Source: Chrysochromulina tobinii (lineage: Eukaryota; Haptophyta; Prymnesiales; Chrysochromulinaceae). Taken from it: a stretch of 28,673 nt of DNA. Both the position numbers and the translations under genes were made by a program. Positions within the stretch are counted from its first letter, which is position 1. Every line of letters starts with the position of its first letter. The stretch covers positions 1-28,673 of the forward strand of contig JWZX01002520.1 of the NCBI GenBank assembly GCA_001275005.1. The letters are read 5' to 3'. Positions 17,549 through 27,400 of this stretch are shown here, one piece after another. The notes under the pieces are model-generated. The model was not told where the DNA came from. It saw nothing but the letters and a program-made list of their open reading frames with translations, and searched no databases.

Positions 17549-20500
17549 TCAATCTGCGAAGAGGTCGAAGGCCGCGGCGGAGGTGGCAGAGGCGGCGGGC
17601 GAGAGGACCTCCGCCTCGGGCCCCTCAAGGCTCTCAGCGCGACGGCGCTTCTTTTGCTCGGTGGTGGTGGCACGTCTCGCGTGGCTCTCACTGCCGTCGG
17701 AGCCCTCGGGCCGCTTGGTGCCACGCGGCGCTGTCATGAGCGTCGGCGGGCGCATCGTCATATCGAGCTTCTGCCAGCGAGGCGCAATGCCGGCTTCCGC
17801 CGAAAGCAAGCTGCCGTCGGCGTCGGCCGCCGCCTTTGGGCTAACCGTCGGCGATTTGGCACAGTGAGTCAAGGTAGGCGCCGCTGCGGCCAGCGCGGCG
17901 GGCACGGCGGCGTCAACGTTGGTGTCTTGGTCAGCGACATTCTCCTTGTCGGCTGCGGCCGCGGCCGCAGCCGCACGGCGCGAGTGCGGCGGCGGCGGCG
18001 GCAGTCCCAGAAGGATGCTCTCAAGTCCACAGGCGCGTGCAGCCTCGAGCAGCGCTGAGGGCAGGGCACCGGGCGGGGGACGCTGCGCTGGTGCCTTGGC
18101 CTCGGTACGTCCCATCGCATCGGCCTCGGCTGGTCCTACAGAAGCCGATACCGCAGCCTTAGTCGCCTTGACTGCTGACGCTGGTGCAGGAGGCGGCTTC
18201 TCGGCCGATGCCTTCTCGGCCGCCGCCTTCTCCGCCGCCGCCTTCTCCGCCGCCGCCTTCTCCGCCGCCGCCTTCTCTGTCGTCGCCTTCTCCGCCGCCT
18301 TCTCAGCCTCTGCAGCCGCCATTACGTTCGCCTCCGCCATTGCTGGGCGTGCGACCGTTACGTCCGCTGCGGCCACCGCCGCATCCTCCTCCGCCTTCTT
18401 CGCTGCTCCCTCTGCCTCCTTCGCCGCGGTAAACGACTCCAGAGTCGCCGGCCGCAGAGAGCTGCGTCGAGCAAAGTGCGGCAGCGCGGAGCCATCGGCG
18501 CCTCCAGGGGCCCCGCTGCTGCTCGAAGCTGGCACCACTGCCGGTGGACGCTGCCCCTTAGCCGCGGCGCCCTTTGCAGGCGTGCGGGCGAGCAGTGATC
18601 GTGGTTCGCTCGTGTGAGCGGCAGGCGTGCGGGTAAGCAGCGATCGTGGGCCGCTCGCGTGAGCATCCGCCCACTCAAGCGGAGGCAGCAACCGGGAGGC
18701 GGCCGGCGACGCCACTGAGACGCTCGATGGCGCACGCAGCCCAGACGCGAGGGCGGGGACGCCAAAGGGCGCCCCAACGGGCGCGCCGAAGGGAATGGCT
18801 TCGGGCGCGCCGCCGAAGCGCACGGCGAGACGTGCTTTGAAGGGCGAGGCGACCGGAGGCGGAGCGGCGGCAGGAGCTGCGGGGGGCATGCCATCGAGCT
18901 CGTCATCGAGTTCGAGCTCGTCGGCAGTGGACCACCCCGGTTTGGCCATGTGCGCAACGACCGGCGCGGCGACCTGCCACTGGCCTTCTGACAACCGCCG
19001 TGCCTCCTCCTGCTTGCGCGACTTGGGCGTTAGCACGCCGGCGCCGTCGTCGTACTCGACCGCTGCTGATTGCAGCAGCTGCAGCGGCCGTGCTGCTGCC
19101 ACTGCAATCTGCGCCCCGATGGTGGCGCTGGCGGCAGCCGGGAGGTGAGGCTCAGGAACGGGCTGGGATGCGGGCGGCGAGAGGGGACGCGCTTGTTGCC
19201 ATGGCTCCTCTGCACACGTGTTCGCGTCTTGCACAGCCGCCGCAGCGTCTTCGACGGCTTCCTCCTCCGCCACCGCCGCTGGTGCCTCAATCACTGCCTC
19301 CACTGCCCTCTCGATCACCTTGACTGCCTCTGCCGCCGCCTCCGCCGCCTCCGCCGCCTCCTTTGTCGCCTCCTCCGCCGCCTCCTTTGCTGCCTCCGCG
19401 ATCTCTGCGATCTCCACGACCTCCTCCGCCTCTGACACTGCTGCCTCCGCCTCCATCGCCGCCTCCTCCACCTCCATCGCCGTCTCCTCCACCTCCATCG
19501 CCGTCACCTCCGCCTCCACCGCGTCCATTGCTTCCCACTCTGCCTCCGCGGGCGCCGCGGACGCGGGGGGCGCGGGCGCGGCAGGTGCGGCAGCTACCGC
19601 CTCTGCCTCCGCCTCCGCCTCTGCCTCCGCCTCCGCCTCCGCCTCCGCCGTGCGCGCCGCCGCTGTCGCCTTCGCCTCGCGCGTCTCCACCGCATGCTGC
19701 TGCGCCTGGCGCGCGGTGGCCTGCTCGGCCGTCAGTGCGCGCGCGATCGCCGCAAGCTCACCGTCGAGAAGCAGTAGCTCCGAGCGCCAGACGGTGGCTG
19801 CCGCGTCCGCGGCGTGCATCGCGTGCATAATCCCCGCTGCGTGCTCGCCGCACAGCGCCGCCAGCCGTCGCTCAGTCTCTTCGAACTCTGCCGCGAGCAC
19901 CGCCATATCCTTTAGCGAGCGCTCTCGGCTCGCCGCCTCCTCGGCCTGCACAGTGTTCAGCAGGCGACGCACGTCGCACAGTTGTCCGTAGTGCACATCA
20001 GCGCGCCGCTGCTCCGATGCAGCAGCTGCGCGCTCCGATGCGGCTTCCGCACGCTCTGCGCTCAAGGTGCTCATGACCTGCTGCAGCTCCGCGGCACAAG
20101 TAGAATGCGCCGCCTGCTCATGGTGCAGCGCCACGTCGGCCGTATCGGCGCGCGCACGCAGCGTGTCGGCCGCAGCCATGAGCTCGTGCACCTGGGCGGT
20201 AAGCTCGCGGTTGGCCGCCGCGACCGCCGATGCGCGCTGCTCGAGCGAGGTGATGTGGGCCATCAGCGGTGCAAGCGCCGATTCTTCACGCTCACGGAGC
20301 GAGCGCAGCGAGGCGTTTTCCTCGCCGAGTTCGCGCAGGCGGCGCTGCAGCTTGACGAGCTCATCGCGGTGCTGGGCCTGAAGCACGTGCAGCACCGAGT
20401 CGCTGCGTGCCGGCTGCGTCGCCAGCAGCGCCTTGGCTCCCGCCGCCTCGAAGCGTGCGGCCATCTGCTGGTAAGCGGAGAAGTACGCCTCGGCCTGCAA

Positions 20501-20584
20501 GCGCAGGTCATCGAAGAGGGCGCTTGAGTCGACGGTTGCTGTCGGGGCCGACGATGGTGCGACGACGCCAGCGAAGCGTGGCAT
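17549..20584 (-). CDS. Coiled-coil, Ala/Glu-rich protein with KEN box and NLS-like cluster, 1011 aa
   Basis: The ATG is at 20584. Residues about 20-310 form a long coiled coil (for example ELVKLQRRLRELGEEN). An (AE)n tract lies at 313-328, then Glu/Ala/Met-rich sequence to about 455. The middle is Pro/Ser/Ala-rich and has a near-duplicate SEPRSLLARTPA / GPRSLLTRTPA pair at about 645-670, each with a Thr-Pro site. A series of EKAAA pentads runs at about 761-796. A KEN tripeptide at 880-882 matches the APC/C degron, and KKRRR at 978-982 resembles a nuclear localisation signal; SPxxSP sites lie near 911-916. Together these suggest a nuclear, perhaps cell-cycle-controlled structural protein, but short motifs are weak evidence. 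No family recognised. Its ATG is 204 bp from the RFC2 stop on the same strand. Confidence 0.78.
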   Translation of the reverse strand: MPRFAGVVAPSSAPTATVDSSALFDDLRLQAEAYFSAYQQMAARFEAAGAKALLATQPARSDSVLHVLQAQHRDELVKLQRRLRELGEENASLRSLREREESALAPLMAHITSLEQRASAVAAANRELTAQVHELMAAADTLRARADTADVALHHEQAAHSTCAAELQQVMSTLSAERAEAASERAAAASEQRRADVHYGQLCDVRRLLNTVQAEEAASRERSLKDMAVLAAEFEETERRLAALCGEHAAGIMHAMHAADAAATVWRSELLLLDGELAAIARALTAEQATARQAQQHAVETREAKATAAARTAEAEAEAEAEAEAEAEAVAAAPAAPAPPASAAPAEAEWEAMDAVEAEVTAMEVEETAMEVEEAAMEAEAAVSEAEEVVEIAEIAEAAKEAAEEATKEAAEAAEAAAEAVKVIERAVEAVIEAPAAVAEEEAVEDAAAAVQDANTCAEEPWQQARPLSPPASQPVPEPHLPAAASATIGAQIAVAAARPLQLLQSAAVEYDDGAGVLTPKSRKQEEARRLSEGQWQVAAPVVAHMAKPGWSTADELELDDELDGMPPAAPAAAPPPVASPFKARLAVRFGGAPEAIPFGAPVGAPFGVPALASGLRAPSSVSVASPAASRLLPPLEWADAHASGPRSLLTRTPAAHTSEPRSLLARTPAKGAAAKGQRPPAVVPASSSSGAPGGADGSALPHFARRSSLRPATLESFTAAKEAEGAAKKAEEDAAVAAADVTVARPAMAEANVMAAAEAEKAAEKATTEKAAAEKAAAEKAAAEKAAAEKASAEKPPPAPASAVKATKAAVSASVGPAEADAMGRTEAKAPAQRPPPGALPSALLEAARACGLESILLGLPPPPPHSRRAAAAAAAADKENVADQDTNVDAAVPAALAAAAPTLTHCAKSPTVSPKAAADADGSLLSAEAGIAPRWQKLDMTMRPPTLMTAPRGTKRPEGSDGSESHARRATTTEQKKRRRAESLEGPEAEVLSPAASATSAAAFDLFAD
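18197..18304 (-). repeat. Coding 15-bp tandem repeat (EKAAA pentads)
   Basis: About seven tandem units of a 15-bp sequence, rich in GCCGCCGCCTTCTC on the plus strand, encode Glu-Lys-Ala/Thr pentads in the coiled-coil gene. Near-identity of the central four units indicates recent slippage or unequal exchange. Confidence 0.85.
19598..19648 (-). repeat. Coding hexamer repeat (GCCTCC/GCCTCT), (Ala-Glu)n
   Basis: Eight or so GCCTCY hexamers on the plus strand encode an alternating Ala-Glu tract on the minus strand directly after the coiled coil. Confidence 0.85.
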
Positions 20585-20788
20585 CGGAAGATCGCGTCGG
20601 GGCTCCTTCGCGTCGGGGCTCTCCGTCGCGTCGGGACAGTTTTCGGGCGGCCTTCACGGGGCTGGTTGCCTCTTACCCCCCCCCGCTGGTTGCGTACGTG
20701 AAGGTGAAGACTGATTCTGTTCTTCGTGTGTCCCTTCATGTAATGGGCGCGCAAACAAAGGGCCTCACCCCCCATCCTATTACTGTGG
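20585..20788. other. 204-bp gap between same-strand genes, short direct repeats
   Basis: Three copies of a CGCGTCGGGG/AC-type unit lie at about 20595-20640, just upstream of the coiled-coil ATG, and a run of C lies near 20677. It must hold the RFC2 3' end and the coiled-coil gene promoter. Confidence 0.5.
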
Positions 20789-21904
20789 TCACGCCGCGAC
20801 GCGCTTCTTGGCTGGCGGCTTGATGCCGCGCATGGCCGCGCAGCAGCAGAGCTTGGCGACAAGCCCGGAGATCTGGAGCAGCGTGTCGAGCCCGTCGAGC
20901 ACGCGCATGTGGCAGAAGCCGATCTCCTTGATGAACTCGAGCTTGAGCTCCTCGTTGAGGGGCTCATTTTTGGCGACGCGGAAGAGGGTGCCCACGATGT
21001 CGAGGCCGCAGAAGCCGCGGTTCCAGAGCTCCTCGACGACCGAGTTGGCCTCCTCGTAGTCGGCGAGCGCCGCGGCCTGCAGGCACTGGCGCACGAGCAG
21101 CGGATGCGGCTGGTCGCACACCTTAAACACATTCTCGGTCGAGATGAAGCCGAAGCCCGCCATGGTGGCCTGTGCGTTGTTGAGCGCCTGACGCATATCG
21201 CCCTCGGCGGTGAAGATGAGCGCTTCAAGCCCCTGCTCGTTGAACGGCGCCTGCTCCGCCGCGAGCACCTCGTGCAGCCGTTTGAGCACCTGCGCGTCCG
21301 TGAGCTTTGAGTAGCGGAGCACGGCGCAGCGCGACTGGATGGGTTCGATGATCTTCTCAGAAAGGTTGCAAGCGAGCGCGAAGCGTGTGGTGGCCGAGAA
21401 GAGTTCCATCGTGCGCCGCATCGCCTGCTGCGCCCCCTCCGTCATCGAGTCCGCCTCGTCCAGGATGATGATCTTGTGCTTGCCCGGGGGCAGCGTCACC
21501 TTCTTCTGCGCAAACGCCTTGATGCGACCGCGCACCACCTCGATGCCACGATCGTCGGAGGCATTCAGCTCAAGCACGGCTTCCTTGAAGGCATCTCCGA
21601 GCATCGTTCGCGCGAGCGCGAGCACGCTAGTGGTTTTGCCAGTACCCGGTGGCCCCGAGAGGATCAGATTGGGCATGTTGCCCTGCTGTGCCAGCACCTG
21701 CAGCCGCCCGACCGTATCCTCGTTGCCCACGACGTCCTCCATCACCCTCGGCCGGTACTTTTCGAGCCATGGTTGCTCGAAGGCCTCGCCCTTTTCGGCA
21801 ATCATTCTGAAGCTGCTGCTGCTGCCGATGCTGCTGCCGCCGCGTCCCAAGCGCAGCACCGATGCGTGAAGCGTGCACGTTCGCGCGCTCGATAAGGTGT
21901 CCAT
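20789..21904 (-). CDS. RFC2: Replication factor C subunit 2 (clamp-loader small subunit), 371 aa
   Basis: AAA+ clamp-loader subunit that, with four partners, loads PCNA onto primed DNA in the nucleus. Walker A GPPGTGKT is at 84-91, Walker B LDEADSM at 148-154, and the SRC arginine-finger motif at 191-193. The extended match [42 protein letters not shown] and GDMRQALNN identifies the human RFC2 / yeast Rfc4 orthologue rather than RFC3-5; [15 protein letters not shown] is typical of this subunit. Family length is about 320-355. The first 33 residues are a Ser/Gly-rich extension; Met34 (codon at 21805, A at -3) could be the true start. It is divergent from the LRR gene by 193 bp. Confidence 0.96.
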   Translation of the reverse strand: MDTLSSARTCTLHASVLRLGRGGSSIGSSSSFRMIAEKGEAFEQPWLEKYRPRVMEDVVGNEDTVGRLQVLAQQGNMPNLILSGPPGTGKTTSVLALARTMLGDAFKEAVLELNASDDRGIEVVRGRIKAFAQKKVTLPPGKHKIIILDEADSMTEGAQQAMRRTMELFSATTRFALACNLSEKIIEPIQSRCAVLRYSKLTDAQVLKRLHEVLAAEQAPFNEQGLEALIFTAEGDMRQALNNAQATMAGFGFISTENVFKVCDQPHPLLVRQCLQAAALADYEEANSVVEELWNRGFCGLDIVGTLFRVAKNEPLNEELKLEFIKEIGFCHMRVLDGLDTLLQISGLVAKLCCCAAMRGIKPPAKKRVAA

Positions 21905-22097
21905 TCGCGCCGTCGTGGCAGGTCAGGGATCGGTAAAAGACACCGGGGGAGCCGAGGCACAAGATCGGTGCTCAGCCTTCAAGAAGGGCTCTTTTGAGGG
22001 GGTCGGTCACCCAGGGGTAAGCCCGCGAGGCGCGGGCTCGACACAACCAATTCGGCTGAGGCGGCGCTCGGATACCTCGGCCGTGGGGCACCGCCTC
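21905..22097. promoter_or_regulatory. Bidirectional intergenic region (RFC2 / LRR protein)
   Basis: 193 bp lie between divergent ATGs. No clear TATA element; a donor-like GGTAAGC occurs near 22016, so a short 5' leader intron for the LRR gene cannot be excluded. Regulatory role inferred from position. Confidence 0.4.
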
Positions 22098-24176
22098 ATG
22101 CGCGTGTCGACCGCCTCGCCGATCACGCGCTCGATCGCGATTGATCACACGATCGCCCGCCTGGAGACGCTCTCACAGCGACAGAATGTGCAGCTCGAAA
22201 AGGAACACAAGGGCAAGCGCAGGCAGGGCAAGCCGCCTTGGCCACAGGGCAGCCGGCCTGCGCGACGCATCCAAGAAAAGATCAATGCGCGACGCGCCGC
22301 CGCGCAGGCCATAGTGGACCGCATTGAGGCGGAGCGGCTAGAACACGAGGCGGAGCTCGAGGCCGAGCGCCAGATCCTCGAGCAGGAGAAAATGCTCGCC
22401 GAAATGGAGGCGTGGGAGAAGTGGGAGAGCAACGGCGGCGGCGACTCGCCGCCTGGCTCTTCTCGGCGGTGGGACGCGGCCCGCAACTGGATGCGGAAGG
22501 AGAGAGTCGTGCAGGTGCATCTGCAGTTGGACGAGGAGTGCTACGTGCGCTTATCCGTCACCGCGAGCACCTTGACGCCGCGGCGCGCCGCGAGGCTGCA
22601 TGCGGCGGCGGAGCGGCGAACGTTGGCCAAGCTGGCAGAGGAAGAGGCGGAGAGGCAGCGTCTTGCCAAGGAGGCGGAGGACGCACGCCGTTACGCCGCG
22701 CTCGGGACGACGAGGTGGGTGCGTGCGGACAGCGACTTCAACGCGGTACTCATCTTCGCCTTCCTCGGCTCGCGCGGCCTCAGCCTCGACCAGGGCGGCT
22801 GGCCGCTTGCGCAGCTGCTCGGCCAGCTTAGCTGGCAGTGGCGCCGGACATGCCTCCGCTGGTGCGAGGACGTCGAGACACTGAAGCTGCGGGCAGGCCT
22901 GGACTGGGGTGCGTGCCGGTGGACAAGCGGCGTGATGGCCGCCATCGAGCGCACGGTGCCACGCCTCACTCATCTCGAGCTCCACGGACTCGACCGCAAG
23001 GCATTCAGCGGACTCGAGCTCATCTCGTCGTCGCTCACGATCCTCACCCTCTCGGGCTGCACGGATGTCGGGCCAATGCTCGAAGCGACGCACTTTCCGC
23101 GGGTGCACACGCTGCGCATCGAGCGCTGCCGTGACCTGACCGCGGAGGCTTGCCGCCAAATTGCGAAGGAATGGCGGCTGCGCTCCCTGCGCATGGAAGG
23201 CAGCACCGTCACTCGGTCTCTCATCATTTCCTTTTCGCGCGCGTTGCCGTCAAACGCGCCACTTGAATCGATCGAGTGCACGGAGCCCTTCCCGGATGAT
23301 GCGATCAAGGCCATTGCCAAGACGTGCCCGGCGCTCTGCTCCATCGTGCTGCCCATCTCCGGCCCATATGCTATTCGCGAGGCGGCACGCTGCTTCCCGC
23401 GGCTGCAGCGGCTCCGCTTGGGGTTACAAGCCGAACTGCCAAGTGTGACGAAGCGCACGCCCTGCTGGACTGACACCGAGCTGCAGGCACTTGCCCAGGG
23501 CTGCCCGGAGCTGAGCGAGCTGCACCTCGCTGACGGCCGCAATGGCTTCACGGCGATGAGCGGCGTTGGGCTCGCTACGCTTCCGCGGCTCACCGATCTG
23601 AGTTTGGCCAACCTACCGAGCCCGCTCGCGGGCGACGCTATGATTGAGAGCGCCAACGCTCTGTCCGAGCTCGTGCACCTTAACCTCTCCGACTGCAGCA
23701 TTCCTGACGCGGGTGCTAACTCGCGAATGCCGTCCTTGATTTATGTCGGAAGCGGAAGCGACGACGCGATGCCCGGTATGGCCGACCGCGTGCTGGCAGC
23801 CTTCTTGAGGGCGTGCTCCAAGCTTGAGACGCTCAATGTGGCGGGCATCTCGCAGCTTACGAATTCCGCCGTGTTCAAGGCCGTCCCGATCGCATGCACC
23901 AAGTTGCGCCATGTGGACGTCGGGCCCGGACGCAAGGGAGGGCATGAAGGACGCGGGCTCATCGACGGCAAGGGCCTCGTGCCGCTTGTCGATGCGTGTC
24001 CGCAGCTGCGCTCTCTACGTTTGAGCTCTGCCATGGGAACGGCTGCTCGCGCGAGCGCCGACCTCATAACACATGCCGAGCGCGAAAAGGCCAAGCGCCT
24101 GGCACAGGAGGCGATGGAGAACCTGCAGGATCGACTCGAGCGAGCCGCATGGATTCTCTTAACTCTAGTTGAATAG
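22098..24176 (+). CDS. Leucine-rich-repeat protein with N-terminal coiled coil, possibly F-box-like, 692 aa
   Basis: The frame opens at a GTG (21873); the first ATG is at 22098. Residues about 15-105 and 155-200 are Arg/Glu-rich helices (IEAERLEHEAELEAERQILE). At about 213-263 a helical block (FNAVLIFAFLGSRG ... WQWRRTCLRWCEDVETLKL) sits where an F-box would and has the IF-x-FL and W-RR-x2-LRW features, but lacks the usual LP start. From about 285 to 650 there are irregular LRRs of the cysteine-containing/AMN1 type: LTHLELHGL, LTILTLSGC, VHTLRIERC, LSELHLADG, LVHLNLSDC, LETLNVAGI, LRHVDVGPG, LRSLRLSSA. A C-terminal helix follows. If the F-box-like block is real, it would be a substrate receptor of an SCF ubiquitin ligase; this is inference. 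Convergent with the helicase gene. Confidence 0.82.
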   Translation: MRVSTASPITRSIAIDHTIARLETLSQRQNVQLEKEHKGKRRQGKPPWPQGSRPARRIQEKINARRAAAQAIVDRIEAERLEHEAELEAERQILEQEKMLAEMEAWEKWESNGGGDSPPGSSRRWDAARNWMRKERVVQVHLQLDEECYVRLSVTASTLTPRRAARLHAAAERRTLAKLAEEEAERQRLAKEAEDARRYAALGTTRWVRADSDFNAVLIFAFLGSRGLSLDQGGWPLAQLLGQLSWQWRRTCLRWCEDVETLKLRAGLDWGACRWTSGVMAAIERTVPRLTHLELHGLDRKAFSGLELISSSLTILTLSGCTDVGPMLEATHFPRVHTLRIERCRDLTAEACRQIAKEWRLRSLRMEGSTVTRSLIISFSRALPSNAPLESIECTEPFPDDAIKAIAKTCPALCSIVLPISGPYAIREAARCFPRLQRLRLGLQAELPSVTKRTPCWTDTELQALAQGCPELSELHLADGRNGFTAMSGVGLATLPRLTDLSLANLPSPLAGDAMIESANALSELVHLNLSDCSIPDAGANSRMPSLIYVGSGSDDAMPGMADRVLAAFLRACSKLETLNVAGISQLTNSAVFKAVPIACTKLRHVDVGPGRKGGHEGRGLIDGKGLVPLVDACPQLRSLRLSSAMGTAARASADLITHAEREKAKRLAQEAMENLQDRLERAAWILLTLVE

Positions 24177-24496
24177 CTTGATCAGCAGTGTAGTAGAGGC
24201 GAGGCATCTAGGTCAAACAGGCGAAATTAGGCACGGACATGGATGGCAGATAAATCTCAGATATAAAATTTTGTTACCGGACCGGCCCGCCGGCCGCCGT
24301 GAAAGCGCGGACACGTCGACACCGCAGGCACAGTAACTATTCACTTGAGTAGAGCCGGCACAGATGCAGTCCGGCGCGCGGTGCGACGTCCGATGACAGA
24401 CTCAGACACACGACGTAGTTCCTCGGTTGCCGTTAGTACAGAACGGCAACGGGCTCAGCATGGGGCAGCACGCGTCGCGCATGCGGCGCCTTGCCA
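24177..24496. other. Convergent 320-bp intergenic region
   Basis: The region lies between the facing stops of the LRR and helicase genes. An AT-rich patch (AGATATAAAATTTTG near 24258-24273) stands out against the GC-rich flanks and may hold the LRR gene 3' end signals; no exact AATAAA. No gene seen. Confidence 0.45.
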
Positions 24497-27400
24497 TCAC
24501 AGATCGGGAGGCGGCGCGCCGAGCAGTGCGGTGACCGCTTCCATGATGGCCTTGCCCGCCGCACTGAGCTCCACCTCGGGCCGCTCAATCTTCTTCATGA
24601 GCAGCTCGCGCAGCCGCTGCCGGATGTCGAGGATGAGCTCGTGCATGCGGTACGGCACTCGGAAGCGGATCCACGTGTCGACGGCGAGCGTCGCCTCAGT
24701 GCGCGGCGTGTCGCGCGCGCCGCGCGCCGCGCCCTCGAGGGTGAGACCGCCGCCGAAGAGCATCAGGGCGTACGGCGAAACGGGCGAGGAGTCGCGCACG
24801 TAAATCTGCGTCGTCTTCACCTTCTCGGCGAAGACCAGGTACTTGCTCTCGAAGCGCGTCTCCCTGGCATTGACCGAGGAGGGGTGCAGCGCAACCGCCA
24901 CCGGCTCGGCCACGCCCGCCTCTCGGATTAAGAACTTAGGTGCACCGCCGCCGCCCTTGCCTCCGCCGCCCTTGCCGCCGCCCTTGCCGCCGTTCTCCTT
25001 GCTCTCGACGAGCACCACCTGAGGATAGAGGGCGGCGCAGAGCAGCGCCTTGACGAGTGCCCCGTTGGCCATCGCCTGATTCGCCGACTCGGCGGCCGCC
25101 GCCAGAGCTGAGGCGCCGAGTCGATCCGAGCCTCCCTCTCCCTCTCCTCCTCCGCCGCCGCCGCGCCGCTGTGGCGGCGGGGGCGAGGCGAGCGCGGCAT
25201 TGAGGCCGAGCCGCACAGCGACCTCGACGCCATCCGTGCCGCCCGCCCGCCGCCCCGCAGCCTCAACGGCACGCGCGCGTAGCCCCGGACGCACGAAGCC
25301 CGCATCTGAGAGGAGCTCGAGCAGCTGCCGCTTGAGCTGCCCGATCGTCTGGAGTGACTTGATGCCCAGAAAGTTGGCCCGCGCGAAGTCGTACTTGCCG
25401 TTGCCTGGCAGTGAATCAAACTGACGGTACGCGTTGAGCGCAGCGAGGTGGTCTGACTGCCCCACACTGAAGCTGCGCTTGGCGGCGTCGGCAGCGTCGC
25501 GCTTGTCAAAGGGCGCAATGAAGGGCGTGCGGTGCGAGAGGGTGGCGGCGATCGTGAGCGCCTCGTCGACCACGCCAAAGATGGCGCCGAGCAGGATGAA
25601 TTTGCCTAGTCGCGCGTCCGTCGGTAGGCACGCGAGGTGCGCGCCGAGCGGCGTGAGCTCCTCGCCGCCGCCGCTCTGATCTATCGCCTCCATGGCCACC
25701 AACGAGCGCACCGCCTCGCCCACGGAAGCGCGCTCTGGCGGGTCGAGCAGCCTCGCGCACACCGCTGCCGCGCTCTCCTTATACCCGAGGCGCTTAATGG
25801 TGAGGACGAGGCGCTCGAGAGGGATGCGCTTGATCTCGGGCAGCTGCGCGCCGTCGCACGTGTCATCGTGCGTGTGCCGCGTGATCAGGTGAAAGGCGAC
25901 CCCTGGGCGCACCCGGCCCGCTCGCCCCCGGCGCTGCTTGGCGTTCGCGCGCGAGATCAAGCAGTCTTCGAGCGACTCCATTCGCTTGGCCGCGTCGAAT
26001 CGCTTCTCCTTCATGCGGCCGCAGTCGACAACGTACGACACGTCATCCACGGTAATCGCGGTCTCCGCAATATTGGTCGCGAGCACTATCTTACGCGCGC
26101 CGCCGGTCGGCCGCTCAAAGACCTTTCGCTGCTCTTCGGGCGGGAGCAGCCCGTGCAGCGGCAGCACCCAGCTGCGCTGCGGCTCGGCTCCGAGCTCACG
26201 CGTTGCGAGTAGCGCCTCATGCAGCGTCTGGATCTCCTTGAAGCCAGGCAAGAAGACGAGGATCGCGTCGGCCACGCCGTCGACCACGCCGCCGCCGTCG
26301 CCCCCACCGGCCTTGGCCTTGGCCTTGGGTGGTTTCGAAGGGGGCTGCTGGGCGGCCGCGTCCCACTCCTTGTAGCTGCCGTAGAAGCTGTAAAACTCCG
26401 CCTTCGTGTAGCGCTCGCCATCCGCGGATAGGCGTCGCTCCTCGGGCTCGGGAGTCGGCTGGGCGGAGGGCTGCGGGCCACTCAACTTCGGCGCCGGGGC
26501 CGGCTTGGCCAAATCCCATTCGCGCAGCCCGCCGTACTCGTCCACAAATTCCTGACGCGTGTAAGGCTTGCCGTCATTGATGTCCAACCGGCACTCCTCG
26601 GCGGCCGCGGGCGCCTGCGCCTCCGCCGCGCCGGCGCCGGCGCCGCGCTGCTTGCCGTTCCGGCCGCCGCCACCGCCTCCGCCTCCGCCACCGCCTCCAC
26701 CGCCTCCGCCTCCACCGCCGCCATCCCGTGCAGGCAGTTCGGCGTCCAGCTCAGCGCCGGGGATGGGCGGCGGTGGCGCGCTGCCAGCCCGTTCCTTCGC
26801 CTCTGCCCAGCGCGCGAGCTCGGCGGGCGAGCCCAGTCGCAACAAGTAGCGTAGCAGCTCGACGACGAGGTCCACGTTGATCTGGCCCAGGTCAGACGAG
26901 GCCATCGCGAGGCGCGTGCACTCCGAGTACGCTGGGTAACGCTCGAGTAGCTCCTCGGCGCTCCGCTCGCCATCGGGCAGCGCGGCCGCACCGCCGCCGC
27001 CCTGGCCCTTACCGCCACCGCCGCCCTTGCCGCCGCGAGGGGTCTCGCCGCCGCCGCCGCTGCCGCCCTTGCCGCCGCCGCCGCCACCGCCCTTTCCACC
27101 GCCGCCACCGCCCTTTCCACCGCCGCCGCCGCCCCTCTTGGCCCAGTCAGTGCCTGGGCGCACCTTATGACGCGTGAGCTCGAGTGCGTCCTCGAGAAAG
27201 AGCTGGGTGACGGGGAACGTGCGCCCCGGCACGCGCACCGTGGGCGGGCGGCGGCCTCGCACGTCGAAGTAGCTGGCAAAGAGGTCGGCGTCGAGCGTGG
27301 CAGACATGAGGACGAGCCGGAGCTCAGGCCGTTTGACGAGCAGATCGCGCAGCACCATGAGCAGAAAGTCGGACTCGACGGACCGCTCGTGCACCTCGTC

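Noticed and set aside
21873-22097. N-terminal extension of the LRR ORF
   Set aside because: The frame is open but begins with GTG and contains no ATG before 22098; it overlaps the start of the divergent RFC2 gene.
26990-27133. CRISPR-like or satellite array
   Set aside because: The short-period repeats are in-frame Gly/Lys codons of the helicase without spacer structure.
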